Notes: a model not told the origin generated them from the letters alone. DNA of 64,000 nucleotides from CAWUEX02 sp963921305 (GCA_963921305.4 CAWUEX030000002.1:682001-746000), one strand, 5' to 3'. Positions 25,180 through 35,059 are shown, numbered from the stretch's first letter. Made by a program: numbers and translations.

Positions 25180-26670
25180 CTAGGCGCGATCGAGAATCTC
25201 GAACGCGGCGCGTTCGCCGGCTTCCATGGCCGCTTCCATGCCGTAGTCGAGCCGCCGGGTATGCTCACCCGCGAAATGCAAGCGGCCATGCGGCAAGATC
25301 ATTTCATTGGCGAACGCGGTCACCTGCCCGGGTGAGAACATCGGACTGCAGCCCCGTTGCAGCGGCTGACGCTCCCAGGAATGAAATTTCAGCATTTCGA
25401 TCTGGCCACGGGACGCGGGACGAATGCGCGCCAACTCATCTTCTAAAAACTTCGCGGCCTGTTCGGGCGGCAGCGAGGCGACCTGCGCGCCAACGGCGCT
25501 GGTCAGCACGAACATGCCGCGATAGTGCCCGCGGCCTTCGTCATCATCGATGGCCCAGAACATGCGCACCGCGCCGTCAGAGAAGAGGGAAGGCTCATAG
25601 CCGTCTTCCTCCCAGAACGGCGCCTTGATGTGACAAAACGCTCGGGTCGTCTCCGAATAGGTGAGGCCGCGGATCGCCTCAAGTTGCGGCTTCGGCGGCT
25701 CCGGCCAAATCAGGACATGCTTCAGCACGGAGAAGGGCAGCGAAGAAATCGCGAATTTGGCACGATAGCGATTGCCATCGAGCGTGCGCACCTCAACACC
25801 GGCGTCATCCTGTTCGATGGCCGCAACCTGCTGATTGACACGCACCTCGCCCGGCAGCTGTCCCGCCATGGCCTGCGGCAGCACGATGGTGCCGCCTTTG
25901 ATGTTCTTCGGCCAATGCTCGACAGGTTTGCCGTTCTCATCTGTGGGACCGGCAAATTCCGCTTCCAACTGGCCGCGCACGCCCTCTTGCATGAGCCGAA
26001 GCGCTGAGACGTTGTAGATGTTGGTTGAATACGCGGCGAGTTGGATTCCGGCGTCGGACACACCGTTGCGTTTGAACAAATCGTAGAACGAAATGTCGTA
26101 ATCGGCGAAGCGTGGGTTAAACCAATCGTCCAGTTCTTCCAGGGGGTTGAACTTCGAGATCATCGAAGCGCCGAACCGCGCCGGCTGAATTTCCCGTTCC
26201 GCACCCTCGGTTTTGTTTTGCGGCGCGTCCTGCCAGTCCCCGGCCTTGATCAACTGACCGTCGAAGTAATTGGCGAACGGAAGAACCTTGCGGTCTTCTG
26301 GCAGAGTTGGAAGCTCCAAACGTTCAATGGCATCGCGCACGCGGGCGTAAGACGGCCCCACTTGCGATGCGCCCAGCTCAATGGGCACTTCACCGGCGTT
26401 GGTCGTCCATTTTTCGTCGGCGGACCACACACGGCCACCAAACCTGCTTGCGCCCTCCAGGACGATAACGTTGAGTCCAGCGTCGCTTAGGATCCAGGCG
26501 GCGTTCAAACCGGACAGGCCACCGCCGATAATGATAACGTCGGCGGAGTCTTGAGCGCGGGCGCGTCCAGTGTGAACGGCGGGTGCGACAGACAACAGAG
26601 CTCCGGCAGCTGCGCCCTTACCGAGGCCCCGCCGGGTTAGTCTGCCGTCAAACCTTTGTCTGTTCGCCAT
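25180..26670 (-). CDS. Exported flavin amine oxidase (monoamine oxidase-like)
   Basis: A 496-residue FAD-dependent amine oxidoreductase. The N-terminus has a twin-arginine signal (LTRRGLGKGAAAGALLSVAP, ending near ARAQ at residue 40), so the folded flavoprotein is probably sent to the periplasm. The dinucleotide motif VIIIGGGLSGLNAAWILSDA with ...VIVLEGASRFGGRVW follows directly. The C-terminus has the second FAD motif RLHFAGEHTRRLDYGMEAAME. ATG 26670 is chosen because GAGGAGGGAG lies just upstream. Substrate is not predictable; the closest groups oxidise biogenic or polyamines. It lies 60 bases after pepA on the same strand. Confidence 0.88.
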   Translation of the reverse strand: MANRQRFDGRLTRRGLGKGAAAGALLSVAPAVHTGRARAQDSADVIIIGGGLSGLNAAWILSDAGLNVIVLEGASRFGGRVWSADEKWTTNAGEVPIELGASQVGPSYARVRDAIERLELPTLPEDRKVLPFANYFDGQLIKAGDWQDAPQNKTEGAEREIQPARFGASMISKFNPLEELDDWFNPRFADYDISFYDLFKRNGVSDAGIQLAAYSTNIYNVSALRLMQEGVRGQLEAEFAGPTDENGKPVEHWPKNIKGGTIVLPQAMAGQLPGEVRVNQQVAAIEQDDAGVEVRTLDGNRYRAKFAISSLPFSVLKHVLIWPEPPKPQLEAIRGLTYSETTRAFCHIKAPFWEEDGYEPSLFSDGAVRMFWAIDDDEGRGHYRGMFVLTSAVGAQVASLPPEQAAKFLEDELARIRPASRGQIEMLKFHSWERQPLQRGCSPMFSPGQVTAFANEMILPHGRLHFAGEHTRRLDYGMEAAMEAGERAAFEILDRA

Positions 26671-26730
26671 GCTCTCCCTCCTCACGTGTGACGTTTCGAG
26701 AGCTGAGCGTGCATGATCTCAGTTAGGCGA

Positions 26731-28221
26731 TCACTCCGCTTCGAAGGTGTTCGCCACGTACTGATTAAGCAGGCGCACGCCGTATCCCGTGCCGCCTTTG
26801 GGTGACAAGGGCGTGCCGGCCTCAGACCAGGTAACGCCGGCGATATCGATGTGTGCCCACGCCGTATCCTTTTGAATAAACCGGGCGAGAAACTGGGCGG
26901 CGGTCGTCGCGCCGGCGTATCGGCCACCAAGATTTTTCATGTCCGCAATCGGCGAGTTGATCTGTTTGTCGTACTCGGGCCCCATGGGCATACGCCACAG
27001 ACGTTCCTTAACGGACAGTCCCGCGGCGGTTAGGTCGTCCGCCAGTTCTTCGTCGTTGCTGAATAGACCGGCATAGTGTTCGCCCAGGGCAGCGATAATC
27101 GCCCCCGTGAGCGTTGCCAGATCGACAATCGTGTCCGGCTTGTAGGTCTTCTGCACGTACCACAGCACATCGGCGAGGACGAGACGGCCTTCGGCATCGG
27201 TGTTCAACACCTCGATGGTCTGACCATCGGCTGACGTCACCACGTCACCCGGGCGCTGGGCGTTACCGTCCGGCATGTTTTCCACCAGACCGATGATGCC
27301 CACCGCGTTGACCTTGGCCTTACGGTTGGCCAGCGCGTGCATCAGCCCGGTCACCACGCCGGCCCCGCCCATGTCCCATTTCATGTCCCACATGCCCTGG
27401 CCCGGCTTGAGGCTGATGCCGCCGGTGTCGAAGCAGACGCCTTTGCCGACGAACGCCACAGTGGGGTCGTTCTTGCCACCGGCCATGTATTCGAACACGA
27501 CGACCTGAGGCTCGCGCACGGAGCCCTGGGCGACGCCGAGCAGCGCGCCCATGCCGTGTTTCTCCAGCTCCTTTTGCCCCATGACTTTGACACGCAGCTT
27601 GCCGCTGGCCAGCGCCTTGGCGCGCTTGGCGAATTCAACCGGGTACAGAACGTTGGCCGGCTCGCTGACGAGATCGCGGGTCAGCACGACACCGGCGTTG
27701 ACGGCCTCCCGTTCGCCGTAGGCCTCCCGGGCCGCATTGAACTCGCTGGTCAGAACCGACAGGGCCTTCAACTTCGGCTTGGCCGACGCCTTCTCCGTCG
27801 TGCGGTATTTGTCGAAGCGGTAGGACTTGAGCGCCGCACCGGACGCCAAGGCGGCAGCGAGATCCGCGCCGTCAAGCGCCGCATTCTGGATGCCATCGAT
27901 CACCAGCGACGCCCGGGGCTCCTTGCTGAGCTTGCCATAGATCGCGGCGCCAGCTTCCTCAAGAGACTGCAGCGTCATGCTCTTGGCCTTGCCCAGGCCG
28001 AGGGCGATGACATGTGACAGCTTGGACCTTGGCGGCGCGTACACGGACACCGTTTTGCCAGACTGCCCGGTGAATTTCGCGGCTTTGATCGCCGCAGATA
28101 AGGCTCCGCCGGTGGCCCGGTCGATGGTCTGGCCGGTTTTACCGAGCTTTCCCCCGTCGGCGACACCGACCACCACTGCGCCCGTGGCCGGGCGGGATAA
28201 TTTGGCAAACGTGACTTTCAT
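26731..28221 (-). CDS. pepA: Leucyl aminopeptidase PepA
   Basis: A 496-residue M17 family dinuclear metallo-aminopeptidase that removes N-terminal residues from peptides; homologues also bind DNA in plasmid and carbamoyl-phosphate control. The catalytic domain shows AFVGKGVCFDTGGISLKPG (metal-binding Lys and Asp), DMGGAGVVTGLM and the family signature NTDAEGRLVLAD near residue 341. ATG has AAAGG at 6 bases. In many proteobacteria pepA is divergent from lptF. Here it still points away from lptF but is separated from it by about 11 kb of other genes. Confidence 0.96.
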   Translation of the reverse strand: MKVTFAKLSRPATGAVVVGVADGGKLGKTGQTIDRATGGALSAAIKAAKFTGQSGKTVSVYAPPRSKLSHVIALGLGKAKSMTLQSLEEAGAAIYGKLSKEPRASLVIDGIQNAALDGADLAAALASGAALKSYRFDKYRTTEKASAKPKLKALSVLTSEFNAAREAYGEREAVNAGVVLTRDLVSEPANVLYPVEFAKRAKALASGKLRVKVMGQKELEKHGMGALLGVAQGSVREPQVVVFEYMAGGKNDPTVAFVGKGVCFDTGGISLKPGQGMWDMKWDMGGAGVVTGLMHALANRKAKVNAVGIIGLVENMPDGNAQRPGDVVTSADGQTIEVLNTDAEGRLVLADVLWYVQKTYKPDTIVDLATLTGAIIAALGEHYAGLFSNDEELADDLTAAGLSVKERLWRMPMGPEYDKQINSPIADMKNLGGRYAGATTAAQFLARFIQKDTAWAHIDIAGVTWSEAGTPLSPKGGTGYGVRLLNQYVANTFEAE

Positions 28222-28449
28222 AGCGAGCCTTTCGGGAGTCTGGTTTTTGGAGGTGATGCTCTACACCCTAGGGTCGCCGGCAACCGGGAACAAGGGCACG
28301 CCATGAGCGGCCCCACCAGTGGGCCTGGACAGCGGGCCCGCGCCGGGTATGGTGTGGCCGAAATTCAACAAAGGCCGGCGGCGAACCAGAAGACGCACTA
28401 TGACGTGCTCCTGGACCACGCGCTGAGCCCCGCCGCAGGAGATAGCACG

Positions 28450-30795
28450 ATGGGTAAGTTTGGCATGGGTCAGCCGATTCGCCGGATCGAAGACCAGCGC
28501 TTTGTTACCGGTACCGGTACCTACACGGACGACGTCAACCGTGAAGGCCAGGCTTGGCTGGCGGTGCTGCGCTCGCCATTTGCCCATGCGGACATTAAGT
28601 CTATCGACACGTCAGCCGCGAAGGACGGCGATGGTGTGCTCGGTGTGTTCACCAACGACGACTTGGAAGCTGCCGGGTTCAAGAACATCCCATTTGATTC
28701 CGCCCCGCCGGGACCGGACGGCGAGGCGCCCCATGTGCCCGACCGGCCCATACTGGCCAAGGGCAAAGTCCGTTACGTCGGCGAGCCGGTGGCTGTGGTG
28801 GTCGGCGAAACCCTCGCCCAGGCCCGCGATGCCGCAGAGCTAATCGAAGTCGATTACGACGAACTTGACGCGGTCAGTGACATGAAAGCTGCCCTGACCG
28901 ATGGCGCACCGCAGGTGTTCGACGACGTGCCCGGCAACCTTCTCGTCAATTGGACGATGGGGGACAAGGACGCCACCGAGGCCGCCTTTAAGAAGGCCGA
29001 CAAGGTGATCTCCATTGATCTCGTTAATAATCGCATCGCCCCGACGGCAATCGAACCGCGCGCCGCGCTGGCCGAATACGACGCAGGCTCGGACCGCTAT
29101 ACCCTGACCACCGGCAGTCAGGGCTCGCACAAACTGCGCACGTGGATCACCGGTAAGAACGGGCGCAAGGCTGCCGACATTCCGGTCGAGAAACTCCGCG
29201 TCATCTGCCCCGATGTCGGCGGCGGCTTCGGCATGAAGAACTTCCTGTTCAATGAACCTCTGGCCGCGCTGTTTGCATCCAAGGTCGTTGGCAAGCCGGT
29301 CAAGTGGACGGCGGACCGCACCGAGAGCTTTCTGAACGACACCCACGGCAGAGACCAGATCAACACGGCAGAACTCGCGGTCACCAACGAAGGACGGTTC
29401 CTCGCCATTCGGGTCAAGTCGCTTGGGGGCGTCGGCGCCTACATTTCTCAGTTCGGCGCCATGATCCCAACCATGGCCGGCTGCGGCATGCTGTGTGGCT
29501 GCTACGACCTGGAAGCCGCGCATGTGGACGTCAAAGTGGTGATGACCCACACCACACCCGTGGATGCCTACCGCGGCGCAGGCCGTCCCGAAGCCGCTTA
29601 CGTGGTTGAGCGCTTGGTCGATAAAGCGGCGCGTGAACTGGGCCTGGGGCAAGATGAAATCCGCCGTAAAAACTTCATTAAGCCGGATGCCTTCCCTTAC
29701 AAAACGCCGCTCGGTATGCCCTATGACTCTGGTGAGTACGAGAAGCTCATGGACCTGGCCATGAAACGCGTCGATTACGCCGGGTTCGCAGACCGCCGCA
29801 AGCAATCAGAAGCCAACGGCAAGCTGCGCGGTCTGGGCATGAGCTATTATATTGAGGCCTGTGGTGGCGGCCCGACCGAGTACGCCCAAATCTCCGTCGA
29901 CGAGAACGGCAAGGTCAAAATCCTCAGCGGCAGCCAGAATAACGGTCAGGGCCAAGAGACCACGTTCGTGCAACTCGCGGCCGATGCCCTCGGCATTGAG
30001 ATGGACGACATTGATATCCGCATGGGCGATACTGATGAAATTCCCGAAGGCATGGGCACAGGCGGCAGCCGCGCCCTTGCAGCTGGCGGTTCAGGTGTGG
30101 TGTCGACCTGCGAAGCGGTGATTGAGGCCGGTAAGAAAGTCGCTGCCAACGTGCTCGAAGCGGCAGAAGTGGACATCGAGTTCGCCGACGGCGCGTTCAC
30201 CATCGCCGGAACGGACCGCAGCGCGACCCTCGCCGACATCGCCAAGGCGTCGTTCGATGACGCCCTGCGTCCAGAGGGGGTTGAACCGGGTCTCGTCAGT
30301 TCGCTTGAGCAAACACCCAACGCGCCGACCTTCCCGAACGGCTGTCACTTGTGTGAGATCGAAATCGATCCCGAAACCGGGTCCATCGAGTTCAAGAATT
30401 ACGTCATCGAGGACGACATTGGCCGCATCCTCAATCCGCTGATGCTGGAAGGCCAGATTCTCGGCGGCGCGGGACAAGGTCTCGGTCAGGCGTTGTACGA
30501 AGAAACCGTCTACGACGAGTCCGGGCAGTTGGTGAACGGCTCGTTCATGGACTACATCATGCCGCGGGCTGACAACACACCGCCGTTTGACTTCCACTAC
30601 ACCGAAGTGCCGTCGCCCAGCAATCGCCTCGGTGTCAAAGGTGCGGGCGAAGCCGGAACCATTGGCGCAACCCCCGCTGTTGCCAATGCGGTGATTGACG
30701 CTCTCACCAGCGCAGGCGCGCCCGGCATCGAGATGCCGATGACACCGCATAAGATATGGCAGGCCCTTCAGTCCGCGAAGGCGAAGGCGGCCTAG
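28450..30795 (+). CDS. Molybdenum hydroxylase large subunit (xanthine dehydrogenase/CoxL family, form II-like)
   Basis: The 781-residue molybdopterin-binding subunit of the xanthine oxidase family. The N-terminal a/b hammerhead domain starts GKFGMGQPIRRIEDQRFVTG. The Mo-pterin domain has DVGGGFGMKNFLFNEP, and the active-site loop AYRGAGRPEAAYVVE identifies the form II (CoxL-like) branch and not true aerobic CO dehydrogenase, which has a Cys there. Near the C-terminus GVKGAGEAGTIGA contains the catalytic Glu. I chose ATG 28450 with AGGAGA 7 bases upstream. The usual FAD subunit (CoxM) and 2Fe-2S subunit (CoxS) genes are not adjacent. Substrate unknown. It lies 6 bases before cysQ. Confidence 0.9.
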   Translation: MGKFGMGQPIRRIEDQRFVTGTGTYTDDVNREGQAWLAVLRSPFAHADIKSIDTSAAKDGDGVLGVFTNDDLEAAGFKNIPFDSAPPGPDGEAPHVPDRPILAKGKVRYVGEPVAVVVGETLAQARDAAELIEVDYDELDAVSDMKAALTDGAPQVFDDVPGNLLVNWTMGDKDATEAAFKKADKVISIDLVNNRIAPTAIEPRAALAEYDAGSDRYTLTTGSQGSHKLRTWITGKNGRKAADIPVEKLRVICPDVGGGFGMKNFLFNEPLAALFASKVVGKPVKWTADRTESFLNDTHGRDQINTAELAVTNEGRFLAIRVKSLGGVGAYISQFGAMIPTMAGCGMLCGCYDLEAAHVDVKVVMTHTTPVDAYRGAGRPEAAYVVERLVDKAARELGLGQDEIRRKNFIKPDAFPYKTPLGMPYDSGEYEKLMDLAMKRVDYAGFADRRKQSEANGKLRGLGMSYYIEACGGGPTEYAQISVDENGKVKILSGSQNNGQGQETTFVQLAADALGIEMDDIDIRMGDTDEIPEGMGTGGSRALAAGGSGVVSTCEAVIEAGKKVAANVLEAAEVDIEFADGAFTIAGTDRSATLADIAKASFDDALRPEGVEPGLVSSLEQTPNAPTFPNGCHLCEIEIDPETGSIEFKNYVIEDDIGRILNPLMLEGQILGGAGQGLGQALYEETVYDESGQLVNGSFMDYIMPRADNTPPFDFHYTEVPSPSNRLGVKGAGEAGTIGATPAVANAVIDALTSAGAPGIEMPMTPHKIWQALQSAKAKAA

Positions 30796-30801
30796 GTTTG
30801 C

Positions 30802-31614
30802 ATGACCCTCTCCAACGGACTCACATTAGAGACGCTGAACGGACTCGCGGACCGGCTTGAGTCCACCGTGCGGGAAGCCGGTGACGTCATCATGGAGATT
30901 TACGAGTCCGACTTCGAGGTGGAGCGCAAGGCCGACAAGTCACCGGTGACCGCCGCGGACGAGGCCTCGGAAGCCGTCATCCTGCGCGACCTGGCGAAGA
31001 TCAGCCCAAACGTCCCCGTCGTCGCCGAAGAACAATGCGCGGCGCACGGGTTCCCGGAGTTCGACGGCGCTACGTTTTGGTGTGTCGATGCGTTGGATGG
31101 AACGAAAGAGTTCATCCGCCGCCGCGGTGATTTCACCGTCAACATCGCCCTCGTCGTCGATGGCATTCCCGCCCTCGGTTTGGTCTACGCCCCGGCGCGC
31201 GGCGTGCTGTATCGCGGTGTTGTCTGCCCCCACACGCAAGCCCGTGAAGCGCTCGTGGAACGCGATGGCGCACGCGAGCCGATCTCCGTGCGCAGCACAC
31301 CGAGCGATGGACTGACCGTTGTCGGCAGTGCATCGCACCAGGTGAAAGACGCCATGGACGCGTTTCTCGCCGAACACGACATCGCCGACATGATCGCCAT
31401 CGGCTCGTCGCTGAAGTTTTGCCTGGTGGCGGAAGGCAAAGCCGACATGTACCCCCGCTTCGGCCCAACCTGCGAATGGGACACGGCGGCGGGTCATGCG
31501 GTGCTGCGCGCGGCCGGCGGCAGCGTCAAAACCTTCGATGGCGAAGACCTGCCTTACAAAAAAGCGAATGAAGATTACCGCAACGGCACCTTCATCGCCG
31601 CCGCGACGCCGTGA
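30802..31614 (+). CDS. cysQ: 3'(2'),5'-bisphosphate nucleotidase CysQ
   Basis: A 270-residue inositol-monophosphatase-superfamily enzyme that clears 3'-phosphoadenosine 5'-phosphate formed in sulfate assimilation. Metal-site motifs are visible: VVAEEQ near residue 75 and the signature CVDALDGTKEFIRRRGDF near residue 93, in which GTKEFI is typical of CysQ. The late WDTAAGHAVLRAAGG near residue 227 carries the third metal Asp. It follows the molybdenum hydroxylase by 6 bases and its TGA overlaps the GTG of tsaC, so the three genes are probably cotranscribed. Confidence 0.94.
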   Translation: MTLSNGLTLETLNGLADRLESTVREAGDVIMEIYESDFEVERKADKSPVTAADEASEAVILRDLAKISPNVPVVAEEQCAAHGFPEFDGATFWCVDALDGTKEFIRRRGDFTVNIALVVDGIPALGLVYAPARGVLYRGVVCPHTQAREALVERDGAREPISVRSTPSDGLTVVGSASHQVKDAMDAFLAEHDIADMIAIGSSLKFCLVAEGKADMYPRFGPTCEWDTAAGHAVLRAAGGSVKTFDGEDLPYKKANEDYRNGTFIAAATP

Positions 31615-32555
31615 GCGCGCATCCGGTCGACACCGAAACCATTACCACCGCTGCTGAACGCTTGCGCGCCGGAGGCGTGGTCGCCTTTCCCACCGAGACG
31701 GTCTACGGCCTTGGCGCGGACGCGACTCAAGAAAACGCCGTCGCCCGCATCTTTGAAATCAAAGGCCGTCCCAGTTTCAACCCTCTGATCGTTCACGTCG
31801 GCCGGCCTGACTGGGTGGCCGGACTGGCGAAGCCCGACGGGCGTGTCGATGCCCTCACGCGCGCCTTTTGGCCCGGACCGCTCACTTTGGTGCTGCGCCG
31901 CCGCGATGATTGTCCTATCGCGGCGTCTGTCAGTGCGGGGCTAGACACCATCGCCGTGCGCCAGCCGGATCACCCAGTCGCGTCACAATTGTTGACCGCG
32001 ACCAAACGTCCGCTCGCCGCCCCGAGCGCCAATCCGTCCGGCCATGTCAGCCCCACGTGGGCGGCGCATGTCGCTGCGGATTTGGGGGATAAGGTGGACA
32101 TGATTCTCGACGGCGGCCCCTGTACCAGCGGACTGGAGTCGACGGTGCTCGACTTGACGCAACACACCGCCCGTATTCTCCGGCCAGGTGTGATTGGCGC
32201 CGCCGAACTGGAACCGCTGATCGGCGACGTGGAATTACACTCGGACGCCAAAGGCGAAGCGGTCGCGTCCCCGGGGCAGTTGGCGAAACACTATGCCCCC
32301 GCCTTGCCCCTGCGCCTGGACGCGGTTGACGCCAAAGAAGATGAGGCCCTGATCGGCTTTGGCGATATCCCAACGGCGGACTTTAACCTGAGTCCCTTTG
32401 GCGATCTGGAGGAAGCCGCCGCGAATCTATTCGCCACCCTGCGCGCCGCCGATGATCCAGAGCGGTTTTCAGGCCTTGCCGTCAGCCCGATCCCGGAGGA
32501 CGGCCCCGGTCATGCCATCAACGACCGCTTGCGCCGCGCCGCCCAAGGCAGATAA
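31611..32555 (+). CDS. tsaC: L-threonylcarbamoyladenylate synthase (Sua5/YwlC type)
   Basis: Makes threonylcarbamoyl-AMP from threonine, bicarbonate and ATP for the t6A37 modification of ANN-decoding tRNAs. The YrdC domain is clear: VVAFPTETVYGLGADA near residue 25, KGRPSFNPLIVHV with the KxR pocket near 54, and LAAPSANPSGHVSPT near 133. The 314-residue length and a second small domain after residue 210 show the long Sua5 form. Start is GTG overlapping the cysQ stop (GTGA), giving translational coupling. Confidence 0.94.
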   Translation: MSAHPVDTETITTAAERLRAGGVVAFPTETVYGLGADATQENAVARIFEIKGRPSFNPLIVHVGRPDWVAGLAKPDGRVDALTRAFWPGPLTLVLRRRDDCPIAASVSAGLDTIAVRQPDHPVASQLLTATKRPLAAPSANPSGHVSPTWAAHVAADLGDKVDMILDGGPCTSGLESTVLDLTQHTARILRPGVIGAAELEPLIGDVELHSDAKGEAVASPGQLAKHYAPALPLRLDAVDAKEDEALIGFGDIPTADFNLSPFGDLEEAAANLFATLRAADDPERFSGLAVSPIPEDGPGHAINDRLRRAAQGR

Positions 32556-32595
32556 GACAGGGCCATCACCGCCCCTCAACCTCCAGGACCACCGC

Positions 32596-34014
32596 GTGCC
32601 CCTCGACCAGACCTTTCTTGACCGCATCACCGAAATTGTCGGGCCGAGCGCCTGCCTGACCGAGGCGGCGGACATCGCGCCCTATCTGGAAGAGGAACGC
32701 GGCCTTTTTCAAGGCGCGACCGACCTGGTGGTGCGGCCCGGCTCAACGGACGAAGTAGCGGCGGTGGTGAAACTCTGCACCGAGGCCGGGATCGGCATCG
32801 TCCCCCAGGGCGGCAACACGGGGTTGTGCGGCGGCGGCGTTCCGGCCGAAAGCGGCGCGGAGATCGTCCTTGCCCTAGGCCGCATGAACAGCGTGCGCGA
32901 AATCGACTCCATCAACTACACCATGACGGTCGAAGCCGGCTGCATCCTGGCCGACATCCAGGACAAAGCCGATGACGCAGACTGCTTGTTTCCTCTGAGC
33001 CTGGGGGCCGAGGGTAGCTGTCAGATCGGCGGCAACCTGGCCACCAATGCCGGTGGCATCAACGTGCTGCGCTATGGCAACGCCCGCAACCTGGTGCTGG
33101 GCCTTGAAGTGGTTCTGCCAGACGGCCGCATCTGGAACGGCCTGCGCGCACTCGGTAAGGACAACACCGGCTTTTCGCTCAAGGATTTGTTTGTTGGCTC
33201 AGAGGGCGCGCTGGGCATTATCACCGCGGCTGTGCTCAAGCTGTTCCCCAAACCCAAGGAAACCGAAACCGCGTTCTGCGCCCTCGCCGATCTGGACGGC
33301 GTCACCACCCTGTTGAACAAGGCCCGGGCACTGTCCGGCGATGCGGTCACCGCGTTCGAACTCGTACCGCGCATCGGTCTTGAGTTCTGCGCCCAGCACA
33401 TTGACGGCGTGTCCGACCCGTTGAGCGAACCGGCGGAGTGGTACACCCTGATCGAGTTCTCCACCTCACGCCCCAACTCCGATCTGCGTGGCGCCTTTGA
33501 GCATTTCCTTGAAGCGGCGTTTGAAGAGGGCATCATCACCGATGCGGTGATCGCCGAAAGTCAGGCCCAAGCCGAGAACCTGTGGCGCATCCGCGAAAGC
33601 CTGCCCGAAGCGCAGAAACATGAAGGCGGCAGCATCAAGCATGATGTATCGGTGCCCGTGTCCTTGGTGCCGGAGTTTATCCGCCGCGGCATGGACGCCG
33701 TTTCAGCCGCATATCCTGGCGTGCGCCCCTGCCCGTTCGGCCATGTCGGCGACGGCAATGTGCACTTCAATGTCTCTCAACCCGAGGGCATGGACAAAGC
33801 CGCTTACATCGCCGAGTGGGAAAACATGAACCGCATCGTCCATGACCTGGTGGTGGCGATGAACGGCTCCATCTCCGCCGAGCACGGCGTCGGCCGCCTC
33901 AAGGTGGAGGAATTGGAGCACTATAAGGACGCGGTGGAGCTGGACCTGATGAAGGCGATCAAAACCGCCATCGACCCCAACCGGATCATGAACCCGGGGA
34001 AGGTGGTGGGGTAA
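32596..34014 (+). CDS. FAD-linked oxidase (D-2-hydroxyacid dehydrogenase family)
   Basis: A 472-residue flavoprotein of the D-lactate/D-2-hydroxyglutarate dehydrogenase group. The FAD_binding_4 domain has GIGIVPQGGNTGLCGGGVP near residue 70 and LGAEGSCQIGGNLATNAGG near residue 135. The C-terminal FAD-oxidase domain has CPFGHVGDGNVHFNVS and the signature SAEHGVGRLK, which contains the metal-binding His and Glu. GTG 32596 is preferred (AGGA 7 bases upstream; tsaC ends 40 bases before); a longer frame would overlap tsaC. It is the last backbone gene before the AT-rich island. The exact substrate is not certain. Confidence 0.92.
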   Translation: MPLDQTFLDRITEIVGPSACLTEAADIAPYLEEERGLFQGATDLVVRPGSTDEVAAVVKLCTEAGIGIVPQGGNTGLCGGGVPAESGAEIVLALGRMNSVREIDSINYTMTVEAGCILADIQDKADDADCLFPLSLGAEGSCQIGGNLATNAGGINVLRYGNARNLVLGLEVVLPDGRIWNGLRALGKDNTGFSLKDLFVGSEGALGIITAAVLKLFPKPKETETAFCALADLDGVTTLLNKARALSGDAVTAFELVPRIGLEFCAQHIDGVSDPLSEPAEWYTLIEFSTSRPNSDLRGAFEHFLEAAFEEGIITDAVIAESQAQAENLWRIRESLPEAQKHEGGSIKHDVSVPVSLVPEFIRRGMDAVSAAYPGVRPCPFGHVGDGNVHFNVSQPEGMDKAAYIAEWENMNRIVHDLVVAMNGSISAEHGVGRLKVEELEHYKDAVELDLMKAIKTAIDPNRIMNPGKVVG

Positions 34015-34032
34015 GGCTCTCGCAAAAGCATG

Positions 34033-34638
34033 CTAAAGATCGTGGCCGATCATTAGCTGAGCCCGAATCTCGTTTAAGAAATTCCGTACAGACATTTCGT
34101 AGCGAATACACGTGTCGGTTAATTCGCTGGTCACCGGTGGTAAGACTTGACCGCTATCGTCATTCAAATGCGCAATCAATGAACTAATTGAGTCCATTAT
34201 CGCGTCATAGTTCACTTCGAATTCCATTAGCCTATCTTCGGGAACTGACGGCAAGTTTTCCGGCGCGTCATAAGCGGCGCTAGGATTCGGGAATAAGTGC
34301 CCATATTGATCACACGCAATGAATATGATCGCGGAAATTTCGTAGAGCGTCACACTGAGTTCATTATTACGTATAGAGTCCAGTTCTTTGGAAACGTGCT
34401 TTGGTTCGACACAGAATCCCCTATCATCGATTTCTGCGCCATTTATTACGCGAATCATTTTTTTGCGAATATTTTTCAGCGCGTCGAATTCATCCAAGAG
34501 ATTTTGTTTTATATCGCTTTCGAAATGAGCTCCCCGCTCAGTATCTTCCAATCCTTTGCGGTGCCAGTGTCGCGATACAAAAAAAGTACTGACACTTACG
34601 ACAATTGCTATGAGTCCTAGCCAATCGCCAAAATCCAT
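34033..34638 (-). CDS. Membrane-anchored protein of the AT-rich island, function unknown
   Basis: Encodes 201 residues from ATG 34638. An N-terminal transmembrane helix (residues 5-23, WLGLIAIVVSVSTFFVS) is followed by a long, mostly helical, acidic cytoplasmic region (FESDIKQNLLDEFDALKNIRKKM looks coiled-coil prone; shown only in part). I do not recognise the family. The ATG lies four bases after the STAS-like gene's TAG, with no Shine-Dalgarno site, so it probably depends on translational coupling; TTG 34671 is an alternative start. AT-rich composition and rare codons set it apart from neighbours. It is the third gene of the island operon; I infer that it anchors or reads out the module at the membrane. 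Confidence 0.65.
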   Translation of the reverse strand: MDFGDWLGLIAIVVSVSTFFVSRHWHRKGLEDTERGAHFESDIKQNLLDEFDALKNIRKKMIRVINGAEIDDRGFCVEPKHVSKELDSIRNNELSVTLYEISAIIFIACDQYGHLFPNPSAAYDAPENLPSVPEDRLMEFEVNYDAIMDSISSLIAHLNDDSGQVLPPVTSELTDTCIRYEMSVRNFLNEIRAQLMIGHDL

Positions 34639-34642
34639 TGCA

Positions 34643-35029
34643 CTACGACTTTGAGCTATCTCTGGTTCCAAAGAGCTTTTCTTTCAGCGTTGGTTTTGAG
34701 ACATTGCTGAATAGCGACTTCTTGCGAAGCATCGTCGTTAGCGCGTGCTTTAGATTTAAAGATGTCGTATCAGATTCATTGTGCAAATGAACCAGGTTCT
34801 GTGCCTCATCCAAACTGACGCCTTCACCTATCGAGCCACCCAACAATCCGATAAAAAAAGACGGTGTGACAACTCTCACATGGTCTGGCACGTATATATC
34901 TATTTGATTCGCCGGACTCGCATGAAAGTCCGTTAGGTTAAATCGTTCACGCGCTGCGGACCCTGTGGGGCGGCCTGAAATTGTATCACGACTGTCTGAT
35001 TTCGCTATTTCAATTAAGTCAATTCGCAT
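34643..35029 (-). CDS. Small STAS-like (DUF4325-type) protein
   Basis: Encodes 128 residues. The middle part, VRVVTPSFFIGLLGGSIGEG (51-70), matches the core strand-helix of STAS-like DUF4325 proteins, where a Ser in a P-S-F-F/L context follows a beta strand. In anti-anti-sigma relatives this position is the phosphorylated serine; here Ser57 is the candidate. The C-terminal 30 residues are Lys/Ser-rich. ATG is preceded by GAGGGA at 6 bases. It lies 30 bases after the GHKL gene. STAS-like proteins commonly pair with GHKL ATPases, which fits this neighbour. Family call is by eye. Confidence 0.65.
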   Translation of the reverse strand: MRIDLIEIAKSDSRDTISGRPTGSAARERFNLTDFHASPANQIDIYVPDHVRVVTPSFFIGLLGGSIGEGVSLDEAQNLVHLHNESDTTSLNLKHALTTMLRKKSLFSNVSKPTLKEKLFGTRDSSKS

Positions 35030-35059
35030 TGTGCGTCCCTCATAATTTTGCTTCGCTTA

